A stretch of 21,142 bases of DNA from CAZTQN01 sp964615765 (GCA_964615765.1 CAZTQN010000051.1:1-21142); one strand, 5' to 3'; numbered from the stretch's first letter, positions 7,572 through 15,521 are shown. Program-made: numbers and translations. Notes: generated from the sequence alone by a model not told the origin.

Positions 7572-9692
7572 ATGACAAGCCGCCCTTCTGAGCATGACGC
7601 AGGCCGTCGCGATGCGTCGCGCTCGGGCTTGCCAGCACATCCACCCGCCGCCCCGTCGTCCCCGTCCACTGACCACCCGCCCCTTCCGCTCGACGTGCTC
7701 AACCCGGCTGACCCGGCAGAGGCGGCCACCTGGCTGCGCTTCACGCTCTCGAGCATCGGCGACGGCGTGATCACCACCGACCGCCAGGGCCGCGTCGCCT
7801 TCCTCAACCCCGTCGCGCAGGAACTCACGGGCTGGTCGCAGGAACAGGCCGCCGGGCACCCGCTCGAACAAGTCTTCCACATTGTCAACGAGGACACCCG
7901 GGCCGAGGTCGAGAACCCCGCCATCCGCGCCCTGCGCGAGGGCATCATCGTCGGGCTCGCCAACCACACCATCCTCATCTCCCGCGACGGCACCGAGCGC
8001 GCCATCGACGACAGCGCCGCGCCCATCCGCAACACCCTGGGCCAGACCGCCGGCGCCGTCCTGGTCTTCCGCGACATCACCGCTCGCCGCGCTTCCGAAC
8101 GCGAACTCCACAACTCCGAAATCCGCTACCGCCGCCTCTTCCAGACCGCCAAGGACGGCATCCTCATCCTCGACGCCAACTCCGGCCTCATCACCGACGC
8201 CAACTCCTTCATGGCCGGGCTCATCGGCATCGACGCCCACGAACTCCTCGGCAAGCACCTCCACGAGATCGGCCTGTTCACCGACACCGAAGAGAGCAAG
8301 CGCGCCTTCCGCCAACTCCAGGAAAGCCGCTACATCCGCTACGAGCACCTCCCCGTCCTCCGCAACGACGGCGCCGTCACCGAGGTCGAAGTCATCGCGA
8401 ACGTCTATCAGGAAGACGCCCGCCTGGTCGCCCAGTGCAACGTCCGCGACATCACCCAGCGCGTGCTGATGTCGGCCAAGATCCGCCAGCAGGCCGACGC
8501 CCTCGCCGAGGAATCCCGCCGCAAGGACGAGTTCCTCGCCATGCTCAGCCACGAGCTGCGCAACCCCCTCGCGCCCATCCGGGCCGCGGTCCATCTCCTC
8601 CGCGCTCATCACCGCCCGGAGACCGAGGCCGCCCTGCAGTCCCAGGCCCTGCAAATCATCGACCGCCAGGTCGCCAACCTCACCAAGATCATCAGCGACC
8701 TGATGGAAGTCTCCCGCGTCGTCAGCGGGCGCATCCGCCTCCGCCTCCAAACTGTCGACCTGGTGCAGATCGTCCGCCACGCGGTCGAAACCACCAGCCC
8801 CCTCTTCGAACGCAACCGCCACACCGTCGAGCTCGACCTCCCGGCTCAGCCCGTCTGGGCCAGCGTCGACCCCACGCGCATCGAAGAAGTCTTCATCAAC
8901 CTCCTCACCAACGCCGCCAAGTACACGCCCCCGAGCGGGCGCATCCGCGTCTCCTGCGATCAGCCCCGCGGCAGCAACCACGCCCGCGTCCGCGTCCGCG
9001 ACAACGGCGTCGGGATCGACAACGACCTCCTCCGCGACGGCCGCATCTTCGACCTGTTCACCCAGGCCGACCGCTCCCTCGACCGCTCCGAAGGCGGCCT
9101 GGGCATCGGCCTCTCCCTCGCCCACCGCCTCGTCTCGCTCCACGAAGGCACCATCGAGGTCCACAGCCCCCCCGCCGGCGCACCGCCAACCACCGGCGCC
9201 GATCCCAAGGGCAGCGAGTTCATCGTCCGCCTTCCCGTCGTCGCCGCCCCAATCCCCGACACCGCCGAGACCCAGCCCTCACCTCCCCCCGCCGCCGGCG
9301 CTCTGCGCATCCTCGTCGTCGATGACAACGTCGACCTGGTCTCCATGCTCTGCGGCGTGCTCCGCCACAAGGGCCACACCGTCCAGTCCGCACACTCCGG
9401 ACCCAACGCCCTCGCCCTCGCCAAACAGTGGAAGCCCGACGTCTGCCTGCTCGACATCGGCCTCCCCGGGCTCGACGGCTACGAGGTCGCCCGCCGCATC
9501 CGTCACGACCCCGCGCTCGCCGCCGGCGATCGCCCACGCCCCCGCCTCATCGCCCTCACCGGCTACGGCCGCCCCAGCGACGTCACCCTCGCCCGCGAAG
9601 CCGGTTTCGACGCCCACCTCATCAAGCCCGTCGACTTCGCCGACCTCGACCGCCTCCTGCTCCCACCTCAGCCCGAGAGGACGCCCGCATGA
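7572..9692 (+). CDS. PAS-PAS hybrid histidine kinase with C-terminal receiver
   Basis: A 706-aa cytosolic sensor kinase with no membrane segment. After a disordered start come PAS1 (about 51-170, ending VFRDITARR), PAS2 (about 183-296, ending VRDITQR), the dimerisation domain with H-box SHELRNP (phospho-acceptor His327), and the ATPase domain with N-box NLLTNAAKY (443-451), G1 DNGVGI (477-482) and G2 GGLGIGL (508-514). A Pro-rich linker leads to the receiver (578-695) with acidic pair Asp584/585, acceptor Asp628 (LLDIGLPG), Thr663 and Lys685. All catalytic residues are present. ATG 7572 has GGTGA just upstream. The stop overlaps the next gene by ATGA, so the kinase and the stand-alone receiver are coupled. 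The signal is unknown; PAS domains could bind a ligand or cofactor inside the cell. Confidence 0.92.
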   Translation: MTSRPSEHDAGRRDASRSGLPAHPPAAPSSPSTDHPPLPLDVLNPADPAEAATWLRFTLSSIGDGVITTDRQGRVAFLNPVAQELTGWSQEQAAGHPLEQVFHIVNEDTRAEVENPAIRALREGIIVGLANHTILISRDGTERAIDDSAAPIRNTLGQTAGAVLVFRDITARRASERELHNSEIRYRRLFQTAKDGILILDANSGLITDANSFMAGLIGIDAHELLGKHLHEIGLFTDTEESKRAFRQLQESRYIRYEHLPVLRNDGAVTEVEVIANVYQEDARLVAQCNVRDITQRVLMSAKIRQQADALAEESRRKDEFLAMLSHELRNPLAPIRAAVHLLRAHHRPETEAALQSQALQIIDRQVANLTKIISDLMEVSRVVSGRIRLRLQTVDLVQIVRHAVETTSPLFERNRHTVELDLPAQPVWASVDPTRIEEVFINLLTNAAKYTPPSGRIRVSCDQPRGSNHARVRVRDNGVGIDNDLLRDGRIFDLFTQADRSLDRSEGGLGIGLSLAHRLVSLHEGTIEVHSPPAGAPPTTGADPKGSEFIVRLPVVAAPIPDTAETQPSPPPAAGALRILVVDDNVDLVSMLCGVLRHKGHTVQSAHSGPNALALAKQWKPDVCLLDIGLPGLDGYEVARRIRHDPALAAGDRPRPRLIALTGYGRPSDVTLAREAGFDAHLIKPVDFADLDRLLLPPQPERTPA

Positions 9693-10087
9693 GCTCTCAG
9701 CGCCCCATCCGCGTGCTCTGCGTCGATGACATGCCCGACGTCACCGCCTGCCTCCAGATGCTCATCGCCTCCGATCCCTCCATGGCCTGCGTCGGCTGCC
9801 TCGCCTCCGCGCTCGACCTGCCCCGCCAGATCCTCGCCTGCGAGCCCGCGCCGGACGTGCTCATCCTCGACGCCACCATGCCCGGCACCGACACACTCGA
9901 GACGCTCCGCGCCCTCGCCGCCGAGTGCCCCAACCTCCGCACCATCATCTTCAGCGGGCACGACGACCCCGCGTTCATCGACCGCGTGATCGACGCCGGC
10001 GCATGGACATGCGTCTCAAAGAGCGCGCCCTCAACCGCGCTCCTCGACGCCGTCCGCTACGTCGCGCAGTACACGCCCTCCGCGTGA
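9689..10087 (+). CDS. Stand-alone receiver-domain response regulator
   Basis: A 132-aa CheY-like protein without an output domain. It shows VLCVDD (Asp13, Asp14), phospho-acceptor Asp61 in LILDATMPG, a switch Ser89 in IIFSGHDD, and Lys111 in CVSKSAP. It overlaps the hybrid kinase stop codon by 4 nt (ATGA), so it is probably a phosphorelay partner of that kinase. The lack of a DNA-binding domain means it must act by protein contact or as a phosphate shuttle. The stop lies 2 nt from the stop of convergent katG and is part of a palindrome. Confidence 0.9.
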   Translation: MSSQRPIRVLCVDDMPDVTACLQMLIASDPSMACVGCLASALDLPRQILACEPAPDVLILDATMPGTDTLETLRALAAECPNLRTIIFSGHDDPAFIDRVIDAGAWTCVSKSAPSTALLDAVRYVAQYTPSA

Positions 10088-10097
10088 CCTCACGCGG
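10080..10097. terminator. Palindrome spanning two convergent stop codons
   Basis: CCGCGTGACCTCACGCGG is a perfect 8-bp inverted repeat with a 2-nt centre. It contains the TGA stop of the receiver gene (10085-10087) and the stop of katG (TCA on the plus strand, 10090-10092). A two-base loop cannot form as such, so an RNA hairpin would lose one or two pairs. There is no T-run on either side. A weak shared terminator is possible, but this is inference. Confidence 0.35.
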
Positions 10098-12441
10098 CGT
10101 CGAACCGGTCCAGCTCCATCACCTTCACCCACGCCCGCACGAACGCCCGCACGAACGGCTCCAGCCCGTCCGCGCTCGCGTACACCTCCGACAGCGCCCG
10201 GAGCTGCGCGTGCGACCCGAACGCCAGGTCCGCCCGCGTCCCCGTCCACCGCACCTTGCCCGTCCGCCGATCACGCCCTTCGTACAGAACCTGCTCCGGC
10301 GACGTCGACTTCCACTCCGTCCGCATATCCAGCAGGTTCACGAAGAAGTCGTTGCTCAACACGCCCGGCCGGTCCGTCAAGACGCCGTGCCGCGTCCCGC
10401 CGACGTTCGTGTCCAGCACGCGCATCCCGCCCACCAGCACCGTCATCTCCGGCGCCGTCAGCGTGAGCAGCTGCGCCTTGTCCACCAGCAGCACCTCGTC
10501 CGGCACCGCAAACCGACCCTTCACATAGTTCCTGAACCCGTCCGCCCACGGCTCCAGCGCCGCGAACGACTCCACATCCGTCTGCGCTTGCGTCGCGTCG
10601 ACGCGCCCGGGCGTGAACGGCACCGCGATCGGCACACCCGCCGCCTTCGCCGCCTCTTCCACCCCCGCGCACCCCGCCAGCACGATCAGGTCCGCCATCG
10701 ACACGCGCTTCCCGCCCGTCGCCGACGCGTTGAACCCGCTCTGGATCTTCTCGTACGCCGCCAGGATCTTGCCCAGCCGCTCCGGGGTGTTCGACGCCCA
10801 CCCACGCTGCGGCATCAGCCGAATCCGCGCCCCGTTCGCCCCGCCCCGCTTGTCCGACCCGCGGAACGTCGACGCCGACGCCCACGCCGTCGCCACCAAA
10901 TCCGACACCGGCACGCCCGACGCCACAATCGTCCGCTTCAGCGCCGCGATGTCCTTCTCATCAATCAACGCATGTTCAACCCGCGGCAAGGGATCCTGCC
11001 AGATCAACTCCTCCGCCGGCACCTCCGGCCCCAGATACCTCGACCGCGGCCCCATGTCGCGATGCGTCAGCTTGAACCACGCCCGCGCGAACGCGTCCGC
11101 GAACTCCGCCGGGTTCTGCATGAACCGCCGCGAGATCTTCTCATACGCCGGATCAAACCGCAGCGACAGATCCGTCGTCAGCATCGTCGGCACGTGCTTC
11201 TTGCTCGCGTCGTGCGCGTCCGGGTGCGTCGCCGCCGCCCCCTTCGCCACCCACTGGTGCGCACCCGCCGGGCTCCTGGTCAGTTCCCACTCGAACTTGA
11301 ACAGGTTCTCGAAGTAGTCATTGCTCCACTTCGTCGGCGTCCTGGTCCACGTCACCTCCAGCCCGCTGGTGATCGTGTCGCCCCCCTTCCCCGAACCGTG
11401 CCGGTTGCTCCACCCAAAGCCCTGCGCCTCCAGCCCCGCCGCCTCCGGCTCGAAGCTCAGGTTCTTCGCGTCCGCCGCGCCGTGACACTTCCCGAACGTG
11501 TGCCCGCCGGCGATCAGCGCCACCGTCTCCTCATCGTTCATCGCCATCCGCCCGAACGTCACGCGGATGTCATGCGCCGCGGCGAGCGGGTCCGGCGTCC
11601 CGTCCGGCCCTTCCGGATTCACATAAATCAACCCCATCTGCACCGCCGCCAGCGGGTTCTCCAGCTTTCGGCTGTGCAGCGTCCCGTGCGGCGAGTCGTC
11701 CGACACCACCACCCCGCCGCTCTTCACCACACCCTCCGACCCGTGCTTGTACCGCACATCCCCGCCCAGCCACGCCCGCTCCGCGCCCCAGTACACGTCG
11801 TGATCCGGCTCCCACACGTCCTCGCGCCCGCCCGCGAAGCCGAACGTCTTGAACCCCATCGTCTCCAGCGCAACATTCCCCGCCAGGATCATCAAGTCCG
11901 CCCACGAGATCTTCTGCCCGTACTTCTGCTTGATGGGCCAAAGCAGCCGCCGCGCCTTGTCAAGATTGACATTGTCCGGCCAACTGTTCAGCGGCGCAAA
12001 CCGCTGCTGCCCGCGCCCGCCCCCGCCGCGCCCGTCGCCCGTGCGATACGTCCCCGCGCTGTGCCACGCCATCCGCACAAACAGCGGCCCGTAATGCCCG
12101 AAGTCCGCCGGCCACCACTCCTGCGAGTCGGTCATCAGCGCCGCCAGATCCCTCTTCAGCGCCGCATAGTCCAGGCTCTTGAACGCCGCCGCGTAGTCGA
12201 ACTCCCGCCCCATCGGGTCCGACTTCTCCGAGTGCTGGTGCAGCACATCGATATCAAGCTGCCCCGGCCACCAGTCGCGATTCGTCGTCCCACCATGCCC
12301 ACCCATCCCCGCTCGCCCAAGCCCCGGCACAGCGCCGTTCCCGCCCGCCGCGCCCTTCCCGGTCTGCTCGCTGCCGTACACCTGATGAAACGGGCACTTG
12401 GACTCGCCGGACTTGGACTCAACCGATCGGGACTCGCTCAT
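10090..12441 (-). CDS. katG: Catalase-peroxidase KatG
   Basis: A bifunctional haem enzyme that removes hydrogen peroxide by catalase and peroxidase reactions. The 783-aa length fits the duplicated two-domain family, slightly long because of a polar N-terminus (about 50 residues). The active site is complete: Arg123, Trp126 and His127 in FVRMAWHSAGTYR; Tyr273 in MGLIYVNPEGP; Met299 in GRMAMNDEE; proximal haem ligand His314 in GGHTFGKCHG. Trp126-Tyr273-Met299 would form the cross-linked adduct required for catalase activity. The C-terminal domain keeps the family pattern (for example RGGANGARIRLMPQRGW) without the active site. The start is supported by GAGGAG upstream, which lies inside the 3' end of the fur-family gene 3 nt away. 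The pair is evidently an operon controlled by that regulator. Confidence 0.97.
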   Translation of the reverse strand: MSESRSVESKSGESKCPFHQVYGSEQTGKGAAGGNGAVPGLGRAGMGGHGGTTNRDWWPGQLDIDVLHQHSEKSDPMGREFDYAAAFKSLDYAALKRDLAALMTDSQEWWPADFGHYGPLFVRMAWHSAGTYRTGDGRGGGGRGQQRFAPLNSWPDNVNLDKARRLLWPIKQKYGQKISWADLMILAGNVALETMGFKTFGFAGGREDVWEPDHDVYWGAERAWLGGDVRYKHGSEGVVKSGGVVVSDDSPHGTLHSRKLENPLAAVQMGLIYVNPEGPDGTPDPLAAAHDIRVTFGRMAMNDEETVALIAGGHTFGKCHGAADAKNLSFEPEAAGLEAQGFGWSNRHGSGKGGDTITSGLEVTWTRTPTKWSNDYFENLFKFEWELTRSPAGAHQWVAKGAAATHPDAHDASKKHVPTMLTTDLSLRFDPAYEKISRRFMQNPAEFADAFARAWFKLTHRDMGPRSRYLGPEVPAEELIWQDPLPRVEHALIDEKDIAALKRTIVASGVPVSDLVATAWASASTFRGSDKRGGANGARIRLMPQRGWASNTPERLGKILAAYEKIQSGFNASATGGKRVSMADLIVLAGCAGVEEAAKAAGVPIAVPFTPGRVDATQAQTDVESFAALEPWADGFRNYVKGRFAVPDEVLLVDKAQLLTLTAPEMTVLVGGMRVLDTNVGGTRHGVLTDRPGVLSNDFFVNLLDMRTEWKSTSPEQVLYEGRDRRTGKVRWTGTRADLAFGSHAQLRALSEVYASADGLEPFVRAFVRAWVKVMELDRFDAA

Positions 12442-12444
12442 GGC

Positions 12445-12963
12445 TCACTCCTCAATCACGCGGCGTTCCCCGCCGCGCCGTTCATCCGACCTATCCACCA
12501 CACCACCCTCACCATCCGCAGTCTTCTCCCCGCCCCCACCGCTCGCCCCCGCGCCCGCACACCCCGCACACCGCCCCCAGTAAATCACCTCCGCCTCGTC
12601 CACCACAAACCCCGCCGCCCCCACCGGCTCCAAACACGGCGGCTTCCCGGCCGCACAATCCACATCCCACGCCTCCCCGCACACCCGACAAATCATGTGA
12701 TGATGATTGTCCCCGACACGATCCTCAAACCGCGCGACCGACCCCGCCGGCTGGATCTTCCGGATCAGCCCGTGCGCGCTTAACACCGCCAGCGCGTCAT
12801 ACACCGCCTGCTTCGACATCGCCCCGATATCCGCCCGCGCCGCCGCCCCGATCTCCTCCGCCGTCCCATGCGGCTGCCGCGCCACCGCGCGCATCACCGC
12901 CAGCCGCTGCGCCGTCACCGCAAGCCCCCGCGCCCGCAACTTGCCCGCAAACTCATCCATCAC
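12445..12963 (-). CDS. Fur-family regulator (FurA/PerR-like)
   Basis: A 172-aa DNA-binding metalloregulator. A winged helix spans about 15-80 (VTAQRLAVMRAV, then the recognition helix around SKQAVYDALAVL, and GLIRKI). DNHHHMIC with His87-89 follows, and structural zinc pairs C92-x2-C95 and C132-x2-C135 are present. The gene lies 3 nt upstream of katG, the classic furA-katG arrangement, so it most likely represses katG and itself and lets go on peroxide stress or iron limitation. Sequence alone does not separate FurA from PerR. Residues after about 136 form a Gly/Glu/Arg-rich tail absent from typical family members; its last codons carry the katG ribosome site. Start ATG 12961-12963, or the next codon, also ATG. 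Confidence 0.9.
   Translation of the reverse strand: MMDEFAGKLRARGLAVTAQRLAVMRAVARQPHGTAEEIGAAARADIGAMSKQAVYDALAVLSAHGLIRKIQPAGSVARFEDRVGDNHHHMICRVCGEAWDVDCAAGKPPCLEPVGAAGFVVDEAEVIYWGRCAGCAGAGASGGGGEKTADGEGGVVDRSDERRGGERRVIEE
12448..12453 (-). promoter_or_regulatory. katG ribosome binding site inside the fur-family gene
   Basis: On the minus strand GAGGAG is the end of the fur-family reading frame (Glu-Glu) and lies 6 nt before the katG ATG. katG translation is therefore likely coupled to that of its regulator. Confidence 0.7.
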
Positions 12964-12967
12964 GCCC

Positions 12968-12988
12968 CCAGACTACCAAGTCTTCTGG
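12968..12988. promoter_or_regulatory. Candidate Fur/PerR-type operator upstream of fur-katG
   Basis: The 21 bp from 12968 form an interrupted palindrome whose outer arms CCAGA/TCTGG are exact and whose inner arms are partial. It ends 5 nt before the regulator's start codon. ACCAAGTC occurs at 12975-12982 and again at 12990-12997, one helical turn and a half apart, with a third ACCAAG at 13011-13016. Autoregulation is typical of this family. The assignment rests on position and symmetry only. Confidence 0.35.
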
Positions 12989-13082
12989 ACCAAGTCAAAA
13001 TCCAGACACAACCAAGAAAACCACGCCGAAACACCCCGGCCGCACCGCAAAGCCGCGGGGCCGTCCCGCCCAATCATCCGCC

Positions 13083-13667
13083 ATGACCGCGCCTGAAACG
13101 CCGCTCTCCCCGCCGCGCCTGCTCACTCCCGCCGACGCCCCCGCCTACGTCGCGCTCCGTCGGCAGATGCTCGTCGACACCCCCTGGGCCTTCGCCGCCG
13201 ACCCAGCCAACGACCGCGGCTCCGACCCCGTCGGCGTCGCCGCGGCTCTCGCGCGCCCGGACTACGCCATCGCCGGCATGTTCGACTCCGCCCGCCTGAT
13301 CTCCACCGCCGTCTGCGTCCGCGAGTCGAACCCCAAGCGCGCCCACGCCGCGCTCATCGTCAGCGTCTACACCGACCCCACCTTCCGCGCCCGCGGCTGC
13401 GCCCGCGCCGTCCTCTCCCTTCTCATCGCCACCGCCGCTACCTGGCCCGGCGTCGACGCCCTGGAACTCACCGTCGCCGAGCGCGCCACCACCGCACGCC
13501 GCCTCTACGAATCTCTCGGCTTCATCGCCTGGGGCACGCAGCCGGACGCGCTGCGCGTCGACGGCGAGTCCTTCGCAGAAACCTGGATGCGTCTGAGCGT
13601 CCACGCGCGCTCCGCTCCTTCGAGCCATAACCTACGATCGTCCGTTTCTCCAAGAACCACGCTCTGA
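13083..13667 (+). CDS. GNAT-family N-acetyltransferase
   Basis: A 194-aa predicted acyl-CoA-dependent acetyltransferase. The acetyl-CoA loop is in motif A, VYTDPTFRARGCARAVL (95-111), with the R-x-x-G-x-A pattern; motif B is LYESLGFIAWG (141-151). Residues after about 173 are a polar tail and may be an artefact of a late stop. The substrate is unknown. ATG 13083 opens in the 119-nt gap shared with the divergent fur-family gene. The gene ends 9 nt before the mntA-like gene, but the functional link is unclear. Confidence 0.85.
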   Translation: MTAPETPLSPPRLLTPADAPAYVALRRQMLVDTPWAFAADPANDRGSDPVGVAAALARPDYAIAGMFDSARLISTAVCVRESNPKRAHAALIVSVYTDPTFRARGCARAVLSLLIATAATWPGVDALELTVAERATTARRLYESLGFIAWGTQPDALRVDGESFAETWMRLSVHARSAPSSHNLRSSVSPRTTL

Positions 13668-13676
13668 TGGCAACGC

Positions 13677-13982
13677 ATGCTGCACGCCCAAGCGATCACA
13701 TCTTGCCTCGCTTCGGAGTTCCCCCGACTTCGCTCCGAGTTCGGCGTCTCCGAGTTGTACCTCTTCGGCTCCGTCGCCCGAGGCGAACCCCGACCAACCA
13801 GCGATGTTGACGTGCTGGTCAAGTTCATGCCCGACCACACCGTGACGCTCTTCACCCTCAGCGGCTTGCTCACCGCCCTCGAAGATCTCCTCGGCTGCCG
13901 CGTCGATCTCGTCGAAGACCACCCCCGCCTCAACCCCCGGTTCCGCGCACGAATCCAGAAGGATCTCCTGCGTGTCGCCTGA
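13677..13982 (+). CDS. mntA: MntA-like minimal nucleotidyltransferase antitoxin
   Basis: A 101-aa MNT-type nucleotidyltransferase. The hallmark G-S-x10-D-x-D is exact: Gly31-Ser32, then Asp43 and Asp45 (TSDVDVLV). The third carboxylate is Asp77 in CRVDLVED. In the HepT-MntA system this protein neutralises HepT by adding AMP units to the tyrosine of its catalytic motif. The gene overlaps the downstream hepT-like gene by 11 nt, so the order is antitoxin first. The start is ATG 13677; an ATG at 13667 is in another frame. GC is slightly lower than in neighbouring genes but not strikingly so. Confidence 0.88.
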   Translation: MLHAQAITSCLASEFPRLRSEFGVSELYLFGSVARGEPRPTSDVDVLVKFMPDHTVTLFTLSGLLTALEDLLGCRVDLVEDHPRLNPRFRARIQKDLLRVA

Positions 13983-14346
13983 CCTCGCAGCCCACAACCC
14001 CGATGAACTGTGGCGTGACATTGTCCACGTCATGCTCGAAGACATCGCCCGCATCCAGACATTTGTCGGCGACCTCGATGCACCCGCGTTCGCACACGAC
14101 GAAATGCGTGTCTTCGCGGTCTGCTACGCCTTCGTCCGCCTCGGCGAAGCAACCGCCAAACTCCCCGAATCACTCAAAGCCGCTCACCCTTCGGTCCCTT
14201 GGTCAAAGGTTCGCCACTTCCGAAACTTCATGGTCCACGTGTACCTCGACGTCGATCCTGCACACCTTCACTCCACGACCAGACAGGACCTCCCCGCGCT
14301 CGCGGCCCAACTCCGTCACATTCTTGGTGCGCCGCCTCGCGTGTAA
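13972..14346 (+). CDS. hepT: HepT-like HEPN toxin
   Basis: A 124-aa all-helical HEPN-family protein (DUF86/HepT). The catalytic R-x4-H-x-Y motif is present in RNFMVHVY: Arg84, His89, Tyr91. RLGEATAKLP (56-65) is the other conserved segment. Family members cleave RNA, and the partner MntA inactivates them by AMP addition at the motif tyrosine. Start GTG 13972 overlaps the mntA stop by 11 nt, consistent with coupled expression. Such pairs stabilise genomic segments or act in phage defence; which applies here cannot be read from sequence. Confidence 0.88.
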   Translation: MSPDLAAHNPDELWRDIVHVMLEDIARIQTFVGDLDAPAFAHDEMRVFAVCYAFVRLGEATAKLPESLKAAHPSVPWSKVRHFRNFMVHVYLDVDPAHLHSTTRQDLPALAAQLRHILGAPPRV

Positions 14347-14423
14347 ATCACGCCGCCCGTCGAACACCTTCGCACACCTACCCGTCTCGCGTTTCTGCGG
14401 AGGGAGGCCCGTATCCTGCCCGC

Positions 14424-15497
14424 ATGACCGATAGCCCCGCACTTTCACCCCGCTACACCTTCCGCCTCCTCCGCGCCGGCACCTTCAAACTCGACGGCGG
14501 CTCCATGTTCGGCCTCATCCCTCGCACGGTCTGGTCCCGCTCCGTCCCCACCGACGACAAAGGCCGCATCACCGTTCAGCACAACTGCCTGTTGCTGGAG
14601 AGGGCCGAGGGCCAAGGGCCGAGGGCCGAGTCACAATCCGCTTCCCCCCTCGGCCCTCGGCCCCCGGCCCTCGGCCCTTCCCGTCTCCTCATCGAATGCG
14701 GCACCGGCAACAAGCTCGACGCCAAGATGCGCGACGTTTTCGCCCTCGAGAACCGCTCCATCATCGACGCCCTCGCCGACGTCCGCGTCGCGCCCGAATC
14801 CATCGACGCCGTCGTCGTCAGCCATCTTCACTTCGACCACGCCGGCGGCCTCACACGCCTCCCTCGCCCCGGTGAATCGCCCACCTGGCCAAGCCCCCCC
14901 AACGACGACGGCGGCGGCGGCTCATCCCAATCCGGCGGCTGCGTCCCCACCTTCCCGAACGCCCGCATCTTCACCCAACTCCGCGAGTGGAACGACGCCA
15001 TCGTCAACCGCTCCGTCATGACCAAAACCTACTACCCAGATCACCTCTTCCCCATCGCCGATCGCATCGTCAAGCTCGACTCCCCCCGCCCCTATCCCCT
15101 CGGCGTCACGCCCGACCGCGACGAACTCCCCCGCACACCCATCGACTACCGCCTGACCGAAATCGCCCCCGGCGCCGGCGTCTTCGTCTTCCTCGTCCCC
15201 GGCCACACCTGGGGCCAGCAGGCCGTCCTCTTCCGCGAGCCCGACGCACCCCGCGGCAAGGGCCGCACCATCGTCTTCACGCCCGACGTCATGCCCACCC
15301 TCGCCCACAACGGCCCCGCCTACTCCCTCGCCTACGACGTCGAGCCCTACACCAGCATGCTCTCCCGCCGCTGGCTCCTCACCGAAGCCGCCCAGCGCGA
15401 CTGGGTCCTCTGCCTCGACCACGAACCCGCCAACCCCCTCGTCCGCGTCCGCGCCAACAGCAAAGGCTGGTTCGACCTCATCCCCGAACCCGAATAG
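14424..15497 (+). CDS. MBL-fold metallo-hydrolase with internal repeat insertion
   Basis: A 357-aa metallo-beta-lactamase-fold hydrolase. Metal ligands are complete: HLHFDH (His134, His136, Asp138, His139), His261 in VPGHTWGQQ, Asp288 in FTPDVMP, and His333 in CLDHEP. The overall pattern resembles the lactonase/YtnP-like branch, so the substrate may be a lactone or another ester, but this is not certain. Residues about 59-86 are low-complexity and are encoded by a large heptamer hairpin inserted between the two strands CLLLE and RLLIE, which normally form a tight turn. A second Pro/Gly/Ser/Asp-rich stretch (about 148-173) follows the HLHFDH motif. Both keep the frame. ATG 14424 is preceded by GGGAGG about 20 nt upstream, so the ribosome site is weak. 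Confidence 0.88.
   Translation: MTDSPALSPRYTFRLLRAGTFKLDGGSMFGLIPRTVWSRSVPTDDKGRITVQHNCLLLERAEGQGPRAESQSASPLGPRPPALGPSRLLIECGTGNKLDAKMRDVFALENRSIIDALADVRVAPESIDAVVVSHLHFDHAGGLTRLPRPGESPTWPSPPNDDGGGGSSQSGGCVPTFPNARIFTQLREWNDAIVNRSVMTKTYYPDHLFPIADRIVKLDSPRPYPLGVTPDRDELPRTPIDYRLTEIAPGAGVFVFLVPGHTWGQQAVLFREPDAPRGKGRTIVFTPDVMPTLAHNGPAYSLAYDVEPYTSMLSRRWLLTEAAQRDWVLCLDHEPANPLVRVRANSKGWFDLIPEPE
14600..14679. repeat. GAGGGCC heptamer hairpin inside the MBL-fold gene
   Basis: The left arm (14600-14630) is GAGGGCC, GAGGGCC, AAGGGCC, GAGGGCC, GAG. The right arm (14649-14679) is the complement: CTCGGCC, CTCGGCC, CCCGGCC, CTCGGCC, CTT. The arms are complementary at 28 of 31 positions, with an 18-nt centre (14631-14648). 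It lies wholly within coding sequence and corresponds to residues 59-86 of the protein. Confidence 0.95.
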
Positions 15498-15521
15498 CGC
15501 TCCCCCCTTCGCCTCCCCCTC

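Noticed and set aside
7545..9164. 539-aa minus-strand open frame
   Set aside because: It is a shadow of the kinase gene, rich in Asp, Val and Ala, with no family motif.
9925..12783. 952-aa plus-strand open frame
   Set aside because: It lies antisense to katG and fur, is Arg/Pro/His-rich without domains, and arises from GC-biased third positions.
14199..14423. Upstream extension of the MBL-fold frame
   Set aside because: It overlaps the hepT-like gene in another frame and shows no MBL features; ATG 14424 is the natural start.
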